NCBI RefSeq assembly: GCF_013337285.1
Contig: NZ_SUPW01000002.1
Location: forward strand, 806,001 to 870,000
Length of the DNA: 64,000 nt
DNA from: Agrobacterium tumefaciens
GTDB lineage: Bacteria; Pseudomonadota; Alphaproteobacteria; Rhizobiales; Rhizobiaceae
Reading direction: 5' to 3'
The first letter of the stretch is position 1, and the number at the start of each line of letters is the position of its first letter. Made by a program: the position numbers and the translations under genes. Positions 46,977-56,201 of the stretch are shown piece after piece. Below the pieces are notes generated by a model. It was not told the DNA's origin, searched no databases, and saw only the letters and a list, made by a program, of their open reading frames with translations.

Positions 46977-47309
46977 TCAGGCCGCGCCCTTACGGAGCGC
47001 GGCCGCCGTTCCCTCGGGATCGACGGCAATGACTTTCAGATAGGCGCGGGCCGGTTGATCCGGCTCGCTGCGACCCTGTTCCCAATCCCGCAAGGTGCCG
47101 AGTGGAATATGATAGCGCGCAGAAAACTCTTCCTGCGTCAGCTTCAGCGCCCGGCGGATGATCTTGATGCGGGACATTTTCTTGGCAACCGCGAACTGTT
47201 CGGCGGATAGGGGCGGATTATCGGGATCGGCAAGCGCGTTTGTTTCCGCTTCTTCGTCGGTCATGGCGTGAAGACGGACCCAGTCGGTTTGATCGGTTTT
47301 ACCAGCCAT
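46977..47309 (-). CDS. XRE-type HTH protein, presumed antitoxin of the BrnT-like toxin
   Basis: A 110-residue protein with a C-terminal XRE/Cro HTH: KIIRRALKLTQEEFSARYHI and PLGTLRDWEQGRSEPDQPAR. The N-terminal 45 residues are acidic and probably bind the toxin. It overlaps the upstream toxin gene by 11 bases on the same strand, the usual toxin-first order of BrnT-type systems. The standard BrnA partner is a ribbon-helix-helix protein, so this XRE partner is a variant. Confidence 0.87.
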   Translation of the reverse strand: MAGKTDQTDWVRLHAMTDEEAETNALADPDNPPLSAEQFAVAKKMSRIKIIRRALKLTQEEFSARYHIPLGTLRDWEQGRSEPDQPARAYLKVIAVDPEGTAAALRKGAA

Positions 47310-47577
47310 TCTCGTTATATTCCTTACGCTCTACGCGTGTCGCTTTTCGTGCGGAGATGATGCGGATCGTTTCGCTTCGTTCGGTATAGATAATGGTGAG
47401 AACCAATCCGTTGCCCAACCCCACTATACGCCGCCGGACTTCACCATAATTTGCCGAACGGTCTTCCATATCTACGGCGAACGGATCGTCAAAAACGCTG
47501 CGGGCGCTTTCAAAACTGACGCCATGTTTGGCGAGATTGGCTGACGCCTTATGTGCATCCCATTCGAAATATAACAT
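47299..47577 (-). CDS. BrnT-family toxin (DUF497)
   Basis: A 92-residue BrnT/DUF497 protein, a RelE-like ribonuclease toxin. The signature is clear: FEWDAHKASANLAKHGVSFE, ARSVFDDPFAVDMED, and the C-terminal IRIISARKATRVERKEY with the catalytic-region arginines. It precedes and overlaps the XRE gene on the minus strand. The pair stands between mntH and nrdJ. Confidence 0.93.
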   Translation of the reverse strand: MLYFEWDAHKASANLAKHGVSFESARSVFDDPFAVDMEDRSANYGEVRRRIVGLGNGLVLTIIYTERSETIRIISARKATRVERKEYNENGW

Positions 47578-47627
47578 TTTGAACTACGGGTTTCCAGTAG
47601 TGCAATAAATAAAACATCAAAAACAAT

Positions 47628-47657
47628 AAGGGCTCTTTCATATCTGAAAGAGCCCTT
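47628..47657 (-). terminator. nrdJ terminator
   Basis: AAGGGCTCTTTCA and TGAAAGAGCCCTT form a 13-bp stem around TATC, 34 bases beyond the nrdJ stop; T-rich sequence follows on the minus strand. Confidence 0.9.
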
Positions 47658-47691
47658 AAAACTAATCATTTTTTGGTGTCTAAGCTAACAC

Positions 47692-50600
47692 TCAGCTGCA
47701 ACCGCTCGTCGCACCACAAGTATCGCACTTCTCACAAGTGCCGTTGCGCACCATCGTGAAGTTCTGGCATTCCGAGCACATGTTGCCCGTATAGCCCTGT
47801 GCGATCGAGCGCATGCGGCGTTCGTTTTCCTTCTTCTTGGCTTCCGCCTTGGCTGATGCAGCGTCTGCGGCGGCCTTGTCGGAGAAGAGGGCGGTGGCGG
47901 TCTGCTGGGATTCCTGAACCACCTCGTCGATCACTTCTTCGGCGATCTCTACCGCCAGTTCCTTGGCGCGCTCTTCATAATCGCGCTTGAAGGAGACGAT
48001 TTCCGACGTGGTGATGGCGACGGTCGGTTCCAGCTTGCGGGCGGCGGAGCCGGCGAAGGAGGTGACGTTGGCGGAGCCGCGGGCAGGGGCTGCCGTTGCC
48101 GAACCCTTGGGCTCGGAAGCGGCGCGGTCGCCTTCGTTGCTCGATACCAGCGTCGGCTTGTAACCGCGTGTCCAGCCGGTGGAGAGCAGATTGGTCTTGC
48201 CTTCCTGGATGCCCTTGCCGAGTGCGGTGTTGGAGAAGTCGGACGTATCGACATGGGCAAGATCGTGGCGGCCGAGATAGGAGACGGCGAGTTCACGGAA
48301 CACGTAGTCGAGGATCGAGGTGGCATTCTTGATCGCGTCGTTGCCCTGCACCATGCCGGCCGGTTCGAACTTGGTGAAGGTGAAGGCCTCCACATATTCT
48401 TCCAGCGGTACGCCATATTGCAGGCCGAGCGAAATGGCGATGGCGAAGTTGTTCATCATCGCCCGGAAGGCAGCGCCTTCCTTGTGCATGTCGATGAAGA
48501 TTTCGCCGATGCGGCCGTCACCGAATTCGCCGGTGCGCAGATAGACCTTGTGACCGCCGACGGTTGCCTTCTGGGTATAACCCTGACGGCGGTTCGGCAG
48601 CTTTTCACGCTCGCGGGAAACACGCTCGATGACGCGCTCGACGATCTTTTCGGTGATCGTCACGGCCTGCTGGGCGAGCGGCTGCTGGATCAGTTCCTCG
48701 ACGAAATCTTCTTCGTCGTCATCTTCCACCAGCGAGGCGTTGAGCGGCTGGGAAAGCTTGGAGCCATCGCGGTAAAGGGCGTTGGCCTTCAGCGCCAGCT
48801 TCCAGGACAGCATGTAGGCTGCGCCGCAATCTTCCACCGTCGCGTCATTCGGCATGTTGATCGTCTTGGAGATCGCACCCGAGATGAAGGGCTGTGCCGC
48901 CGCCATCATGCGGATATGCGATTCGACCGAGAGATAACGCTTGCCGATCTTGCCGCAGGGGTTGGCGCAATCGAAGACGGGCAGATGCTCGTTTTTCAGG
49001 AACGGTGCGCCTTCCAGCGTCATCGCGCCGCAGACGTGCACGTTGGCCGCTTCAATGTCCTTCTTGCTGAAGCCGAGATGCTCCAGCAGGTTGAAGCTCA
49101 TATCGGAAAGCTGCTCGTCGGAAACCTTGAGCGTGCCCTTGAGGAAGTCGGCGCCCAGCGTCCACTGGTTGAAGACGAACTTGATGTCGAAGGCGCTTTT
49201 CAGCGCGCCATTGACGGCTTCGATCTTCTCATCGGTAAAGCCCTTGGCGCGCAGCGTCGAGGCGTTGACGGCAGGAGCCTGGTTGAGATTGCCGTGGCCG
49301 ACAGCATAGGCTTCGATTTCGGCAATCTGGCTTTCGGAATACCCAAGCGAACGCAGGGATTCCGGCACGGCGCGGTTGATGATCTTGAAGTAACCGCCAC
49401 CGGCGAGCTTCTTGAATTTCACCAGCGCAAAGTCGGGCTCGATGCCGGTCGTGTCGCAATCCATGACGAGGCCGATCGTGCCGGTCGGCGCGATAACGGT
49501 GGTCTGGGCGTTGCGGTAGCCGTGCTGTTCGCCAAGCGCCAGCGCCTTGTCCCAGGCGGCGGTGGCATGGGTGATAAGGTCCTGATCCGTGCAATCGGCA
49601 TGGATGAGCGCGACCGGGTTGACCGACAGGCCCTCATAACCATCCGACAGGCCATGGGCGGCGCGGCGGTGGTTGCGGATGACGCGCAGCATGTTGTCGC
49701 GGTTCGGCGCAAAGCCCGGGAAGGGGCCAAGCTCACCGGCCATTTCAGCCGAGGTGGCGTAGGAAACACCGGTCATGATGGCGGTGAGCGCACCGGCAAT
49801 GGCGCGGCCCTCATCGCTGTCATAGGGAATGCCAGACGACATCAGCAGGCCGCCAATGTTGGCGTAACCGAGGCCGAGCGTGCGGTATTCATAGGAGCGC
49901 TCGGCGATCTGGCGCGACGGGAACTGCGCCATCATCACGGAGACTTCGAGCACGACGGTCCACAGGCGCACGGCATGTTCGTAATCGGCGATGTCGATGC
50001 GCTTCGTCTTGGCATCCTTGAACTGAAGCAGGTTCAGCGAGGCAAGGTTGCAGGCCGTGTCGTCGAGGAACATATATTCCGAGCACGGGTTGGAGGCGCG
50101 GATCGGGCCTTCGGCCGGCGAGGTGTGCCAGTCGTTCATGGTGGTGTTGAAGTGCAGGCCCGGATCGGCCGACGCCCAGGCGGCGTGGGAAATCTTTTCC
50201 CAGAGGTCACGGGCCTTCAGCGTCTTCATGACCTTGCCGTCCTTGCGGGCGGTCAGGTTCCAGTCGCCGTCATTTTCGACAGCGCGCAGGAAGTCATCCT
50301 TCAGCGATACGGAGTTGTTGGAGTTCTGGCCTGACACCGTGAGGTAGGCTTCCGAATCCCAATCCGTGTCGTAGGTCTTGAACTGGATGTCCTTGTAACC
50401 CTGTTCGGCGAACTGGATGACGCGCTTGACGTAGTTTTCCGGCACCATGTCCTTCTTGGCAGCGCGGATTTCGCGCTTCAGGGCAGGGTTCCTGGCCGGG
50501 TCGAAGCAGTCACCATTGTCAGCCTCGCAGTTGACGCAGGCCTTCATGATCGCCTTCAGGTGCTTGGCGACGATCTTGGAGCCGGTGACGAGGGCGGCAA

Positions 50601-51510
50601 CCTTCTGCTCCTCGTTCACCTTCCAGTCGATATAGGCTTCGATATCCGGGTGGTCGGCGTCGACGACGACCATCTTCGCCGCACGGCGGGTGGTGCCGCC
50701 GGACTTGATGGCGCCGGCTGCGCGGTCGCCGATCTTGAGGAAGCTCATCAGGCCGGAGGACTTGCCGCCGCCGGAAAGCTTTTCGCCTTCGCCGCGCAGA
50801 TAGGAGAAGTTGGAGCCGGTGCCGGAGCCGTATTTGAACAGGCGGGCTTCACGCACCCACAGGTCCATGATGCCGCCTTCATTGACCAGGTCGTCTTCGA
50901 CGGACTGGATGAAGCAGGCATGCGGCTGCGGATGTTCGTAAGCGGATTTGGACTTTGTCAGCTTGGCCGTGAAGGGGTCGACATAGAAGTGACCCTGGCC
51001 GGGACCATCGATGCCATAGGCCCAGTGCAGGCCGGTGTTGAACCATTGCGGGCTGTTCGGCGCAACGCGCTGGGTGGCGAGCATGTAGGCAAGCTCGTCG
51101 CGGAAGGCGAGCGCATCTTCTTCGGTCGAGAAATATTTGCCCTTCCAGCCCCAATAGGCCCAGGTGCCGGCCAGACGGTCGAAAACCTGGCGCGCATCGG
51201 TTTCCGAACCGTAACGCTCGGCTTCCGGCACATCCTTCAGGGCTTTCTCATCGGCAACCGAGCGCCACAGGAAGGAAGGAACATCGTTTTCCTCAACCTT
51301 CTTAAGCACCTTCGGCACACCGGCCTTGCGGAAATATTTCTGCGCCAGAACGTCGGTCGCCACCTGGCTGAACTGCGCGGGAACGTCGATATCCGCCAGA
51401 CGGAACACGATGGAACCGTCGGGGTTCTTGATTTCACTGACGGCCTTGCGGAAGTCGATTTCCGCATAAGGCGATTGGCCGGGCTTCGTGAAGCGACGTT
51501 CAATGCGCAT
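47692..51510 (-). CDS. nrdJ: Vitamin B12-dependent (class II) ribonucleotide reductase
   Basis: It reduces ribonucleotides to deoxyribonucleotides with adenosylcobalamin as radical source. At 1272 residues it has the length of the large alphaproteobacterial NrdJ. Seen are the active-site region with [22 protein letters not shown], the [17 protein letters not shown] segment near the N-terminus and a C-terminal cysteine cluster ([20 protein letters not shown], then TCGATSGCS) that transfers reducing equivalents. AGGAAACC precedes the ATG. Upstream lie two NrdR-like boxes and no cobalamin riboswitch. Confidence 0.97.
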   Translation of the reverse strand: MRIERRFTKPGQSPYAEIDFRKAVSEIKNPDGSIVFRLADIDVPAQFSQVATDVLAQKYFRKAGVPKVLKKVEENDVPSFLWRSVADEKALKDVPEAERYGSETDARQVFDRLAGTWAYWGWKGKYFSTEEDALAFRDELAYMLATQRVAPNSPQWFNTGLHWAYGIDGPGQGHFYVDPFTAKLTKSKSAYEHPQPHACFIQSVEDDLVNEGGIMDLWVREARLFKYGSGTGSNFSYLRGEGEKLSGGGKSSGLMSFLKIGDRAAGAIKSGGTTRRAAKMVVVDADHPDIEAYIDWKVNEEQKVAALVTGSKIVAKHLKAIMKACVNCEADNGDCFDPARNPALKREIRAAKKDMVPENYVKRVIQFAEQGYKDIQFKTYDTDWDSEAYLTVSGQNSNNSVSLKDDFLRAVENDGDWNLTARKDGKVMKTLKARDLWEKISHAAWASADPGLHFNTTMNDWHTSPAEGPIRASNPCSEYMFLDDTACNLASLNLLQFKDAKTKRIDIADYEHAVRLWTVVLEVSVMMAQFPSRQIAERSYEYRTLGLGYANIGGLLMSSGIPYDSDEGRAIAGALTAIMTGVSYATSAEMAGELGPFPGFAPNRDNMLRVIRNHRRAAHGLSDGYEGLSVNPVALIHADCTDQDLITHATAAWDKALALGEQHGYRNAQTTVIAPTGTIGLVMDCDTTGIEPDFALVKFKKLAGGGYFKIINRAVPESLRSLGYSESQIAEIEAYAVGHGNLNQAPAVNASTLRAKGFTDEKIEAVNGALKSAFDIKFVFNQWTLGADFLKGTLKVSDEQLSDMSFNLLEHLGFSKKDIEAANVHVCGAMTLEGAPFLKNEHLPVFDCANPCGKIGKRYLSVESHIRMMAAAQPFISGAISKTINMPNDATVEDCGAAYMLSWKLALKANALYRDGSKLSQPLNASLVEDDDEEDFVEELIQQPLAQQAVTITEKIVERVIERVSREREKLPNRRQGYTQKATVGGHKVYLRTGEFGDGRIGEIFIDMHKEGAAFRAMMNNFAIAISLGLQYGVPLEEYVEAFTFTKFEPAGMVQGNDAIKNATSILDYVFRELAVSYLGRHDLAHVDTSDFSNTALGKGIQEGKTNLLSTGWTRGYKPTLVSSNEGDRAASEPKGSATAAPARGSANVTSFAGSAARKLEPTVAITTSEIVSFKRDYEERAKELAVEIAEEVIDEVVQESQQTATALFSDKAAADAASAKAEAKKKENERRMRSIAQGYTGNMCSECQNFTMVRNGTCEKCDTCGATSGCS

Positions 51511-51674
51511 GGTTTCCTGTCCTCGTCCATTGGGCGCCCGGCAAAGGGCGCAAAAATCCGGTCCCGCCGTGCGATGTCTTCGCGCAGCCGGTTGTTGCCG
51601 ATCTGAAAGGGATGTTCATCCTTGGATGCGATCCCTGTATCTCGTGGCTTATACGGCTGCAAGCATAGTGTGGA

Positions 51675-51690
51675 ATACTAAATATAGTAT
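51675..51690 (-). promoter_or_regulatory. Candidate NrdR box
   Basis: The minus-strand 16-mer ATACTATATTTAGTAT is a palindrome and agrees with the NrdR consensus (ACACWATATATWGTGT) at 13 of 16 positions. It lies 165 bases upstream of the nrdJ ATG; a partial second box (ACACTATGC...) starts next to it at 51656-51671. Confidence 0.55.
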
Positions 51691-51922
51691 CAACAGCTTC
51701 CTGAAGCCAGTCCCCGCGTCATGTTTTTGGCGGTCCTCGAAAGACACGCAAAATCCGCCGGCGAACCGCCCCCTGATGGCCGGGACGCCCTTTTTGGACT
51801 TGCGAGCTGAGATTGAAAGGAACCGGCCTCGTTACTCTCCGGTCCGTTGCCGCCGCAACATAACTGTCACTTTCCTCTCGTGGCATAGATTCGTCAAGCC
51901 ATAGATTGAAACCGTTTTTTAA

Positions 51923-51938
51923 CCACAAGATATTGTGT
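51923..51938 (-). promoter_or_regulatory. Strong NrdR box
   Basis: The minus-strand 16-mer ACACAATATCTTGTGG agrees with the NrdR consensus at 14 of 16 positions. NrdR is the universal repressor of ribonucleotide reductase genes, which fits nrdJ downstream, although the distance (413 bases) is long. Confidence 0.7.
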
Positions 51939-52130
51939 GAAGTGCCTGTGGAAAACGGGGAAAGAGAAAGCCCTCAAAAAAATCAGTGACTTGGCGAGAG
52001 TATTTGAAGCTTGCGTGGGGCTGGTTTCCGCAGCGGAAAGTCAAAACCCCGCATTTCCGGGGTGAGACATAAAGGCGACAGTGCGGTTTTTCCGTGTTTT
52101 TCCGCCGTCGTCAAAAAGGTGGTTTCAAAC

Positions 52131-52159
52131 AAAAAGCCGCCCCGGCGGGGACGGCTTTT
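52131..52159 (-). terminator. gpt terminator
   Basis: AAAAGCCG.CCCC and GGGG.CGGCTTTT pair around GGC, 27 bases past the gpt stop; on the minus strand GGCTTTTTGTTT follows. Confidence 0.85.
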
Positions 52160-52185
52160 CAGGTTTTTTTTGTTGCGGCAGACGA

Positions 52186-52683
52186 TCAGCCGCGCGATCC
52201 CTTGGCGATCGGCTCCTGATAGGTGAAGCCCATGTCCCAGGGAAAATAAATCCAGGTGTCCTGGCTGACTTCGGTCACGAAGGTGTCGATGGTCGGCACA
52301 CCCTTCGGCTTGGCGTAAACACAGGCGAAATGGGCGCGCGGCAACATTTCGCGCACTTCCAGCGCGGTCTTGCCGGTATCGGTCAGATCGTCAAGCACGA
52401 GCACGCCATCGCCGCCATCCGCCGCCAGTTTCGGGTCAACGCCCTTCAGCAGAACCGTGTCGCCCTGATTGACGTAGTCATGACGGGTGGCGATGCAGAC
52501 CGTGTCGATCAGGCGGATGTTCAATTCGCGGGAAATGATGGCCGCCGGCACAAGGCCGCCGCGGGTAATACAGACGATTGCCCGGAACTCTTTATCGAGA
52601 CCGGCAAGACGCCAGGCAAGCGCGCGGGCGTCGCGGTGAAACTGGTCCCAGGAGACGGGAAAGGCTTTATCGGGAAGGGACAT
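52186..52683 (-). CDS. gpt: Xanthine phosphoribosyltransferase
   Basis: It salvages xanthine and guanine to XMP and GMP. The 165-residue protein has the PRPP loop [17 protein letters not shown], the flexible catalytic-loop region and the C-terminal [15 protein letters not shown]. The start [16 protein letters not shown] (ATG 52683) fits the usual length; an ATG four codons upstream is possible. A RIME-like repeat lies upstream and the nrdJ control region downstream. Confidence 0.93.
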   Translation of the reverse strand: MSLPDKAFPVSWDQFHRDARALAWRLAGLDKEFRAIVCITRGGLVPAAIISRELNIRLIDTVCIATRHDYVNQGDTVLLKGVDPKLAADGGDGVLVLDDLTDTGKTALEVREMLPRAHFACVYAKPKGVPTIDTFVTEVSQDTWIYFPWDMGFTYQEPIAKGSRG

Positions 52684-52788
52684 GTCGTCTACCATCTGGT
52701 CAAAATTGTCGATGGCTTTGGCTAATAGCCGCAAGACGGGCAAAAAGGCAAGCTTTGCGCGTGAGGCGCGTTGTTTGAATTGGATATT

Positions 52789-52928
52789 GCCGCCTGTTTC
52801 TTCTCCCCGCGGGGGAGAAGGTGGCCCGAAGGGTCGGATGATGGGGAAACGTTACCGGATTTCGGAGAGTTTGCCCCCTCATCCCGCTGCCGCGGACTTC
52901 TCCCCGGCGGGGAGAAGAAACAAGCGGC
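52789..52928. repeat. Palindromic intergenic mosaic element (RIME-like)
   Basis: The outer ends (GCCGCCTGTTTCTTCTCC and GGAGAAGAAACAAGCGGC) are inverted with one mismatch. Each end holds its own small palindrome (TTCTCCCCGCGGGGGAGAA; CTTCTCCCCGGCGGGGAGAA), and the inner arms (GGTCGGATGATGGGG, CCCCCTCATCCC) are related too. This is the layout of Rhizobium intergenic mosaic elements. It lies between gpt and the Usp gene. Confidence 0.88.
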
Positions 52929-52971
52929 ATACACCCGGTCCACGCGGGATGCCGAGGGCGCTATGCGCGTT

Positions 52972-53817
52972 TTAGCGCGACAGCAATGTTAGCGCCGTCA
53001 TGGAATCGAGCAGGGTGCGCGTCACACCGCCAAACAACAGTTCCCACCAGCGGGAATGGCCATAGGCGCCCATGACCAGAAGGTCGATGCTGTGGTCTGA
53101 CAGGCGGTTTTCGATGGCCGCCTGCGGCGAGACGCCGGCGATTTTTTCCTGCGAGGTGACCGTGACGTTGACGCCGTGGCGGGCAAGCGTTGCGGCCAGT
53201 TCCGCGCCGGCGAGGCCCGACGACTGCGTTTCGCTCTCGGCCTGATCGACGGAGAAGATCTCGACGCTTTCGGCTGCTTTCAGGAAGGGCAGGGCGTCGA
53301 AGGTGGCGCGGGTCGCCTCACGCGAGCCATTCCAGGCGATCAGGACGCGCTTGATCGGTTTGGCGACGGTGAGCACATGCGGCACGAGGAGAACGGGGCG
53401 GCCGCTTTCATAAAGAAAACCGTCAATGTCCGAGCGGCTGTCGGAGAGCGCCGAAGAACTGCTCTGGCGGGCGACGATAAGATCGGCGCAGCGGGCGCTG
53501 TCGATTGCGGGTGCGGAGGCATAACCCACCGATGTGATGAAACTGCGCCATTCATGCGAGATGCTGTTGGCAGACAGCGTGCGCTCGAAAAGGGTTCCGA
53601 CATCTGTGGTTTCCTTGTGCGCCACGTCCTGCAAAGCCTGCACGGTGGCGGGATCGGGAATTTCCATCGGTGCGACGAGCGGAACGGCGGCCAGCGTTTC
53701 CATGTGCAGGCCGATCACATGGGAGGAAAACTGGTCGGCAAGGCTTACCACAAATTCGCCGAGCTTCTGCGTGTTCGAAACATTGTCGACCACTGTCAGT
53801 ATCGTTTTGTAACCCAT
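52972..53817 (-). CDS. Tandem-domain universal stress protein
   Basis: A 281-residue protein with two Usp domains. The first starts YKTILTVVDNVSNTQKL; the second, from about residue 155, has PIKRVLIAWNGSREATRAT and the nucleotide-binding loop LLVMGAYGHSRWWELLFGG followed by TRTLL (G-x2-G-x9-G type). Only the second domain shows a full ATP-binding signature. The role is probably stress survival. No EcfG-type promoter is seen upstream; a copy of the GAGCATTTCC repeat family lies there instead. Confidence 0.93.
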   Translation of the reverse strand: MGYKTILTVVDNVSNTQKLGEFVVSLADQFSSHVIGLHMETLAAVPLVAPMEIPDPATVQALQDVAHKETTDVGTLFERTLSANSISHEWRSFITSVGYASAPAIDSARCADLIVARQSSSSALSDSRSDIDGFLYESGRPVLLVPHVLTVAKPIKRVLIAWNGSREATRATFDALPFLKAAESVEIFSVDQAESETQSSGLAGAELAATLARHGVNVTVTSQEKIAGVSPQAAIENRLSDHSIDLLVMGAYGHSRWWELLFGGVTRTLLDSMTALTLLSR

Positions 53818-53884
53818 TTTTCTCTCCTCGGTGACATATCGTTTTCAGATCGTTCTGGCTTTTCTTCGAATCGCCAGAGCGATC

Positions 53885-53946
53885 TAAGTCTCTGTTTTAC
53901 GCATTGTCCGGACGGAAAAGCTGTTCCGCTTTTCCTGGAAATGCTC
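53885..53946 (-). repeat. Dispersed GAGCATTTCC repeat, copy 1
   Basis: Read on the minus strand, GAGCATTTCCAGGAAAAGCG, an inner part and CCGGACAATGCGTAAAACAG match the element at 55694-55800 in order. The arms AAAAGCGGAA/TTCCGTCC give a partial hairpin. The two copies are inverted relative to each other. Confidence 0.75.
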
Positions 53947-54022
53947 AGGGGGGAGAGTGGCCGCCTTTACAGACCGCCACCTTGATTTTGGTCAAACCTT
54001 TTCGTCTCAAGCCTTTTCTCAC

Positions 54023-54829
54023 TCAGGCGGTTGCATCACCCTTGCTGGCTGCCAGTCTTTTTTCTTGGCCGATGGTTTCGATCATGGCCGCAACCGCCTC
54101 GGTTGCCGCCTTCAGCACGCCGGCGTCGCGGGCGCGCACGACGATCTCCGTCGAAAAGCGCTGCCCGTCATATTTCGGGTAGGAGCCGATGCTGGTTTCT
54201 GGATGGGCTTTCTGGACGGCCGTCAGCGGCGTGCCGATATCGCCCTCCCCATAGGGCGAGCGCACCGCCTGCGACATGACCTTTGCACCGGTTCGCAAGG
54301 TCGGCAGGACATTGTCGAGCATGGCCTGAAATACCTGCGGCACGCCGGCCATGACATAAACATTGCCGATGACGAAGCCGGGGGCGACGGAAACCGGATT
54401 GGCGATATGCGCGGCACCTCTTGGCATGCGCGCCATGCGCTTGCGCGCTTCGGTGAATTCCATCTCGCGGACGCGGTACATGTCACCCAACAGGCGCAGC
54501 GCCTCGGCATCGTGTTCGCAGGGCAGGCCGAACGCCGCTGATACCGCATCCGCGGTGATGTCGTCATGGGTCGGGCCGATGCCGCCGGAGGTAAAGACGT
54601 AGTCGTAACGGCCGCGCAGCGCATTCAGCGCCTCGACGATCTGCTCCTCCTCGTCGGCGACGATGCGCACTTCCTTGAGGTCAATCCCGGACATGGTGAG
54701 GACATCTGCGAGATGTCCGATATTCTTGTCCTTGGTGCGGCCCGACAGCAATTCATCGCCGATGGCGAGCATGGCGGCGGTGACAACGGAGGAGGTGGAG
54801 GAGGGATTGGACATGGTTGCACTCGTCAT
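54023..54829 (-). CDS. Competence/damage-inducible protein A (CinA N-terminal / molybdopterin-binding domain only)
   Basis: A 268-residue MoCF-biosynthesis-like (CinA N-terminal) protein. The start TAAMLAIGDELLSGRTKDKN and FTSGGIGPTHDDITADAV are the signature regions. It lacks the C-terminal PncC nicotinamide-nucleotide amidase domain of full CinA and so probably has a nucleotide pyrophosphatase-like or unknown role. The start may be ATG 54829 or ATG 54814. It stands alone on the minus strand, upstream of the repeat. Confidence 0.9.
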   Translation of the reverse strand: MTSATMSNPSSTSSVVTAAMLAIGDELLSGRTKDKNIGHLADVLTMSGIDLKEVRIVADEEEQIVEALNALRGRYDYVFTSGGIGPTHDDITADAVSAAFGLPCEHDAEALRLLGDMYRVREMEFTEARKRMARMPRGAAHIANPVSVAPGFVIGNVYVMAGVPQVFQAMLDNVLPTLRTGAKVMSQAVRSPYGEGDIGTPLTAVQKAHPETSIGSYPKYDGQRFSTEIVVRARDAGVLKAATEAVAAMIETIGQEKRLAASKGDATA

Positions 54830-55090
54830 CTGTTTCCCCCGACGTTAGCCCCGCTACTGATGAATGCAAAGCAGTTTTGAAAAAATGTCCTTTTGTAAAT
54901 GGTTGACATTCCGGTTTTCCGTTCACTCATGGTGAACAGTGCGTATGCCAATCCCCGGCTGGCGGGATGAGGGGCCGTGGGCTAGGTTTCGTCACACACA
55001 TTTGACGGGTCAACGCCGATGATCATCGAGTTTTTGAAGAAGCTTCTGGCCGGCACGCCGGAAACAGTTCCAACAAAGGAAACGAAGAGA

Positions 55091-55690
55091 ATGACGAAGG
55101 TTCTGGTACTTTATTACTCCGCCTACGGCCATATCGAGACAATGGCCTATGCCGTCGCCGAAGGCGTCAAGTCCACCGGCGCGGAAGCCGTGGTCAAGCG
55201 CGTTCCCGAACTGGTCCCGGAAGAGGTCGCCAAGGCCTCCCACTTCAAGATGGATCAGTCGGCCCCGGTGGCGACGGTGGAAGAACTGGCCGAATACGAC
55301 GCCATCATCGTTGGCGCCGGTACGCGCTTCGGCACGGTCGCCTCGCAGATGCGCAATTTCTGGGACCAGACCGGCGGCCTGTGGTTCAATGGCAAGCTGG
55401 TAGGCAAGGTCGGCTCGGCCTTCACCTCTTCCGCCACGCAGCATGGCGGTCAGGAATCGACCATTCTCGGTTTCATTCCCACCTTCCTGCATCACGGCAT
55501 GGCCGTTGTCGGTCTGCCCTATGCTTTCCAGGGCCAGATGGGCGTCGATGAAATCAAGGGCGGTTCGCCCTATGGCGCCTCCACCATCACCGATGGTGAC
55601 GGCTCGCGCCAGCCTTCCGAAATCGAGCTGGAAGCTGCACGCTATCAGGGCGCGCATGTCGCCAAGCTGGCCGCCAAGATTTCGGCCTGA
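55091..55690 (+). CDS. wrbA: NAD(P)H:quinone oxidoreductase WrbA
   Basis: A 199-residue flavodoxin-like quinone reductase. FMN sites are in [20 protein letters not shown] and [33 protein letters not shown] follows, as in E. coli WrbA. ATG 55091 gives the normal length and has AAGGA and GAAGAGA ahead. The frame is open from ATG 55019, which would add 24 unusual residues. A terminator and the repeat element lie downstream. Confidence 0.95.
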   Translation: MTKVLVLYYSAYGHIETMAYAVAEGVKSTGAEAVVKRVPELVPEEVAKASHFKMDQSAPVATVEELAEYDAIIVGAGTRFGTVASQMRNFWDQTGGLWFNGKLVGKVGSAFTSSATQHGGQESTILGFIPTFLHHGMAVVGLPYAFQGQMGVDEIKGGSPYGASTITDGDGSRQPSEIELEAARYQGAHVAKLAAKISA

Positions 55691-55693
55691 GCC

Positions 55694-55800
55694 TGGAGCA
55701 TTTCCAGTAAAAGTGCGTAGCGGTTTTACGTCCGGAAAATGCGTAAAAACAAAGAGCTGGAGCATTTCCGCATTTCGGAGAAAAGCGGAAATGCTCTAAG
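55694..55800 (+). repeat. Dispersed GAGCATTTCC repeat, copy 2
   Basis: GGAGCATTTCCAGTAAAAGTG, a GTTTTACGTCCGGAAAATGC segment and CGTAAAAACAAAGAGC are followed by a second GAGCATTTCC that pairs with GGAAATGCTC (55755-55797 arms around TTCGGAGAAAAGC). The same segments, inverted, are at 53885-53946. This pattern recurs in rhizobial intergenic regions. Confidence 0.8.
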
Positions 55801-55813
55801 CGATTGAAAAAAA

Positions 55814-55840
55814 GAAATGCGGCCCAAAAGGCCGCATTTT
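55814..55840 (+). terminator. Terminator downstream of wrbA
   Basis: AAATGCGGCC and GGCCGCATTT pair around CAAAA and are followed by TC. It is 123 bases from the wrbA stop, beyond the repeat, and also faces the small ORF at 55895. Confidence 0.8.
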
Positions 55841-55894
55841 CTGTTCCGGCATCTTACGTCGCCGGTCCTGTGACGAGAGGATTTTTGCGCCGTG

Positions 55895-55984
55895 TCAGAT
55901 CGGCAGGTTGACCATGAAAAGGCAGCTTGCGACCACGAAGCCGAGCATCGAGATTTCGAGAAAACCGTTCAATCCATCACGCAT
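55895..55984 (-). CDS. Small membrane protein, 29 residues, EcfG-type promoter
   Basis: The minus-strand ATG 55984 is preceded six bases upstream by a perfect AAGGAGG. The product MRDGLNGFLEISMLGFVVAS continues with a hydrophobic helix and ends in MVNLPI. It is a single-pass membrane peptide of unknown function. An EcfG-like promoter (56013-56037) is 29 bases upstream of the ATG. The ribosome binding site and promoter together make this a convincing gene despite its size. Confidence 0.7.
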   Translation of the reverse strand: MRDGLNGFLEISMLGFVVASCLFMVNLPI

Positions 55985-56012
55985 TTCAATCCTCCTTGTT
56001 GATCGGAAAGAG

Positions 56013-56037
56013 AACGGACGGAGCTTATTGCGGTTCC
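56013..56037 (-). promoter_or_regulatory. EcfG-type general stress promoter
   Basis: On the minus strand GGAAC (56033-56037) and CGTT (56013-56016) are 16 bases apart, an exact match to the EcfG consensus, just upstream of the AAGGAGG of the 29-codon ORF. Confidence 0.75.
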
Positions 56038-56111
56038 ATAACAGAAGAATGAAATTTAGAGATTTTTAACACGCTGCCATTGCACGCGGCGGCGGGCGTC
56101 ACTTTGCTGCT

Positions 56112-56201
56112 TCAGCCGGTGACGACGAAGGCCACGACGAGGTGGCCGAGAAGGCCGATTGCCAGGCAGGAGAGAAGAAAGATGAACAGGGCTTTTTTCA
56201 T
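56112..56201 (-). CDS. Second small membrane protein, 29 residues
   Basis: A minus-strand frame of 29 codons starting at ATG 56201 encodes MKKALFIFLLSCLAIGLLGH and a continued hydrophobic stretch ending in VVTG. Two charged Lys residues and a long apolar helix suggest a membrane peptide or a very short exported peptide with a possible lipobox-like LSC. The ribosome binding site (GGAAAC) is weak. It lies 127 bases upstream of the other 29-codon ORF; they share size and topology but not sequence. Confidence 0.5.
   Translation of the reverse strand: MKKALFIFLLSCLAIGLLGHLVVAFVVTG

Larger units (their letters stand above)
51511..52130. other. Long leader/promoter region of nrdJ
   Basis: More than 600 bases separate the nrdJ ATG from the gpt terminator. 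The region holds two NrdR-like boxes (51675-51690 and 51923-51938) and a half-box at 51656-51671, plus a repeated CATAGATT near 51884 and 51900. Frames such as 51488-51904 (plus) and 51719-51928 (minus) do not look coding. I looked for a B12-box and found none. Confidence 0.55.

Noticed and set aside
48253..50334. 693-codon frame antisense to nrdJ
   Set aside because: Same reason: shadow of nrdJ codon bias, with no recognisable protein features.
51488..51904. 138-codon frame between nrdJ and gpt
   Set aside because: It starts inside nrdJ on the other strand and has no protein-like pattern.
51511..52130. Cobalamin riboswitch in front of nrdJ
   Set aside because: No B12-box or conserved core was found on the correct strand.
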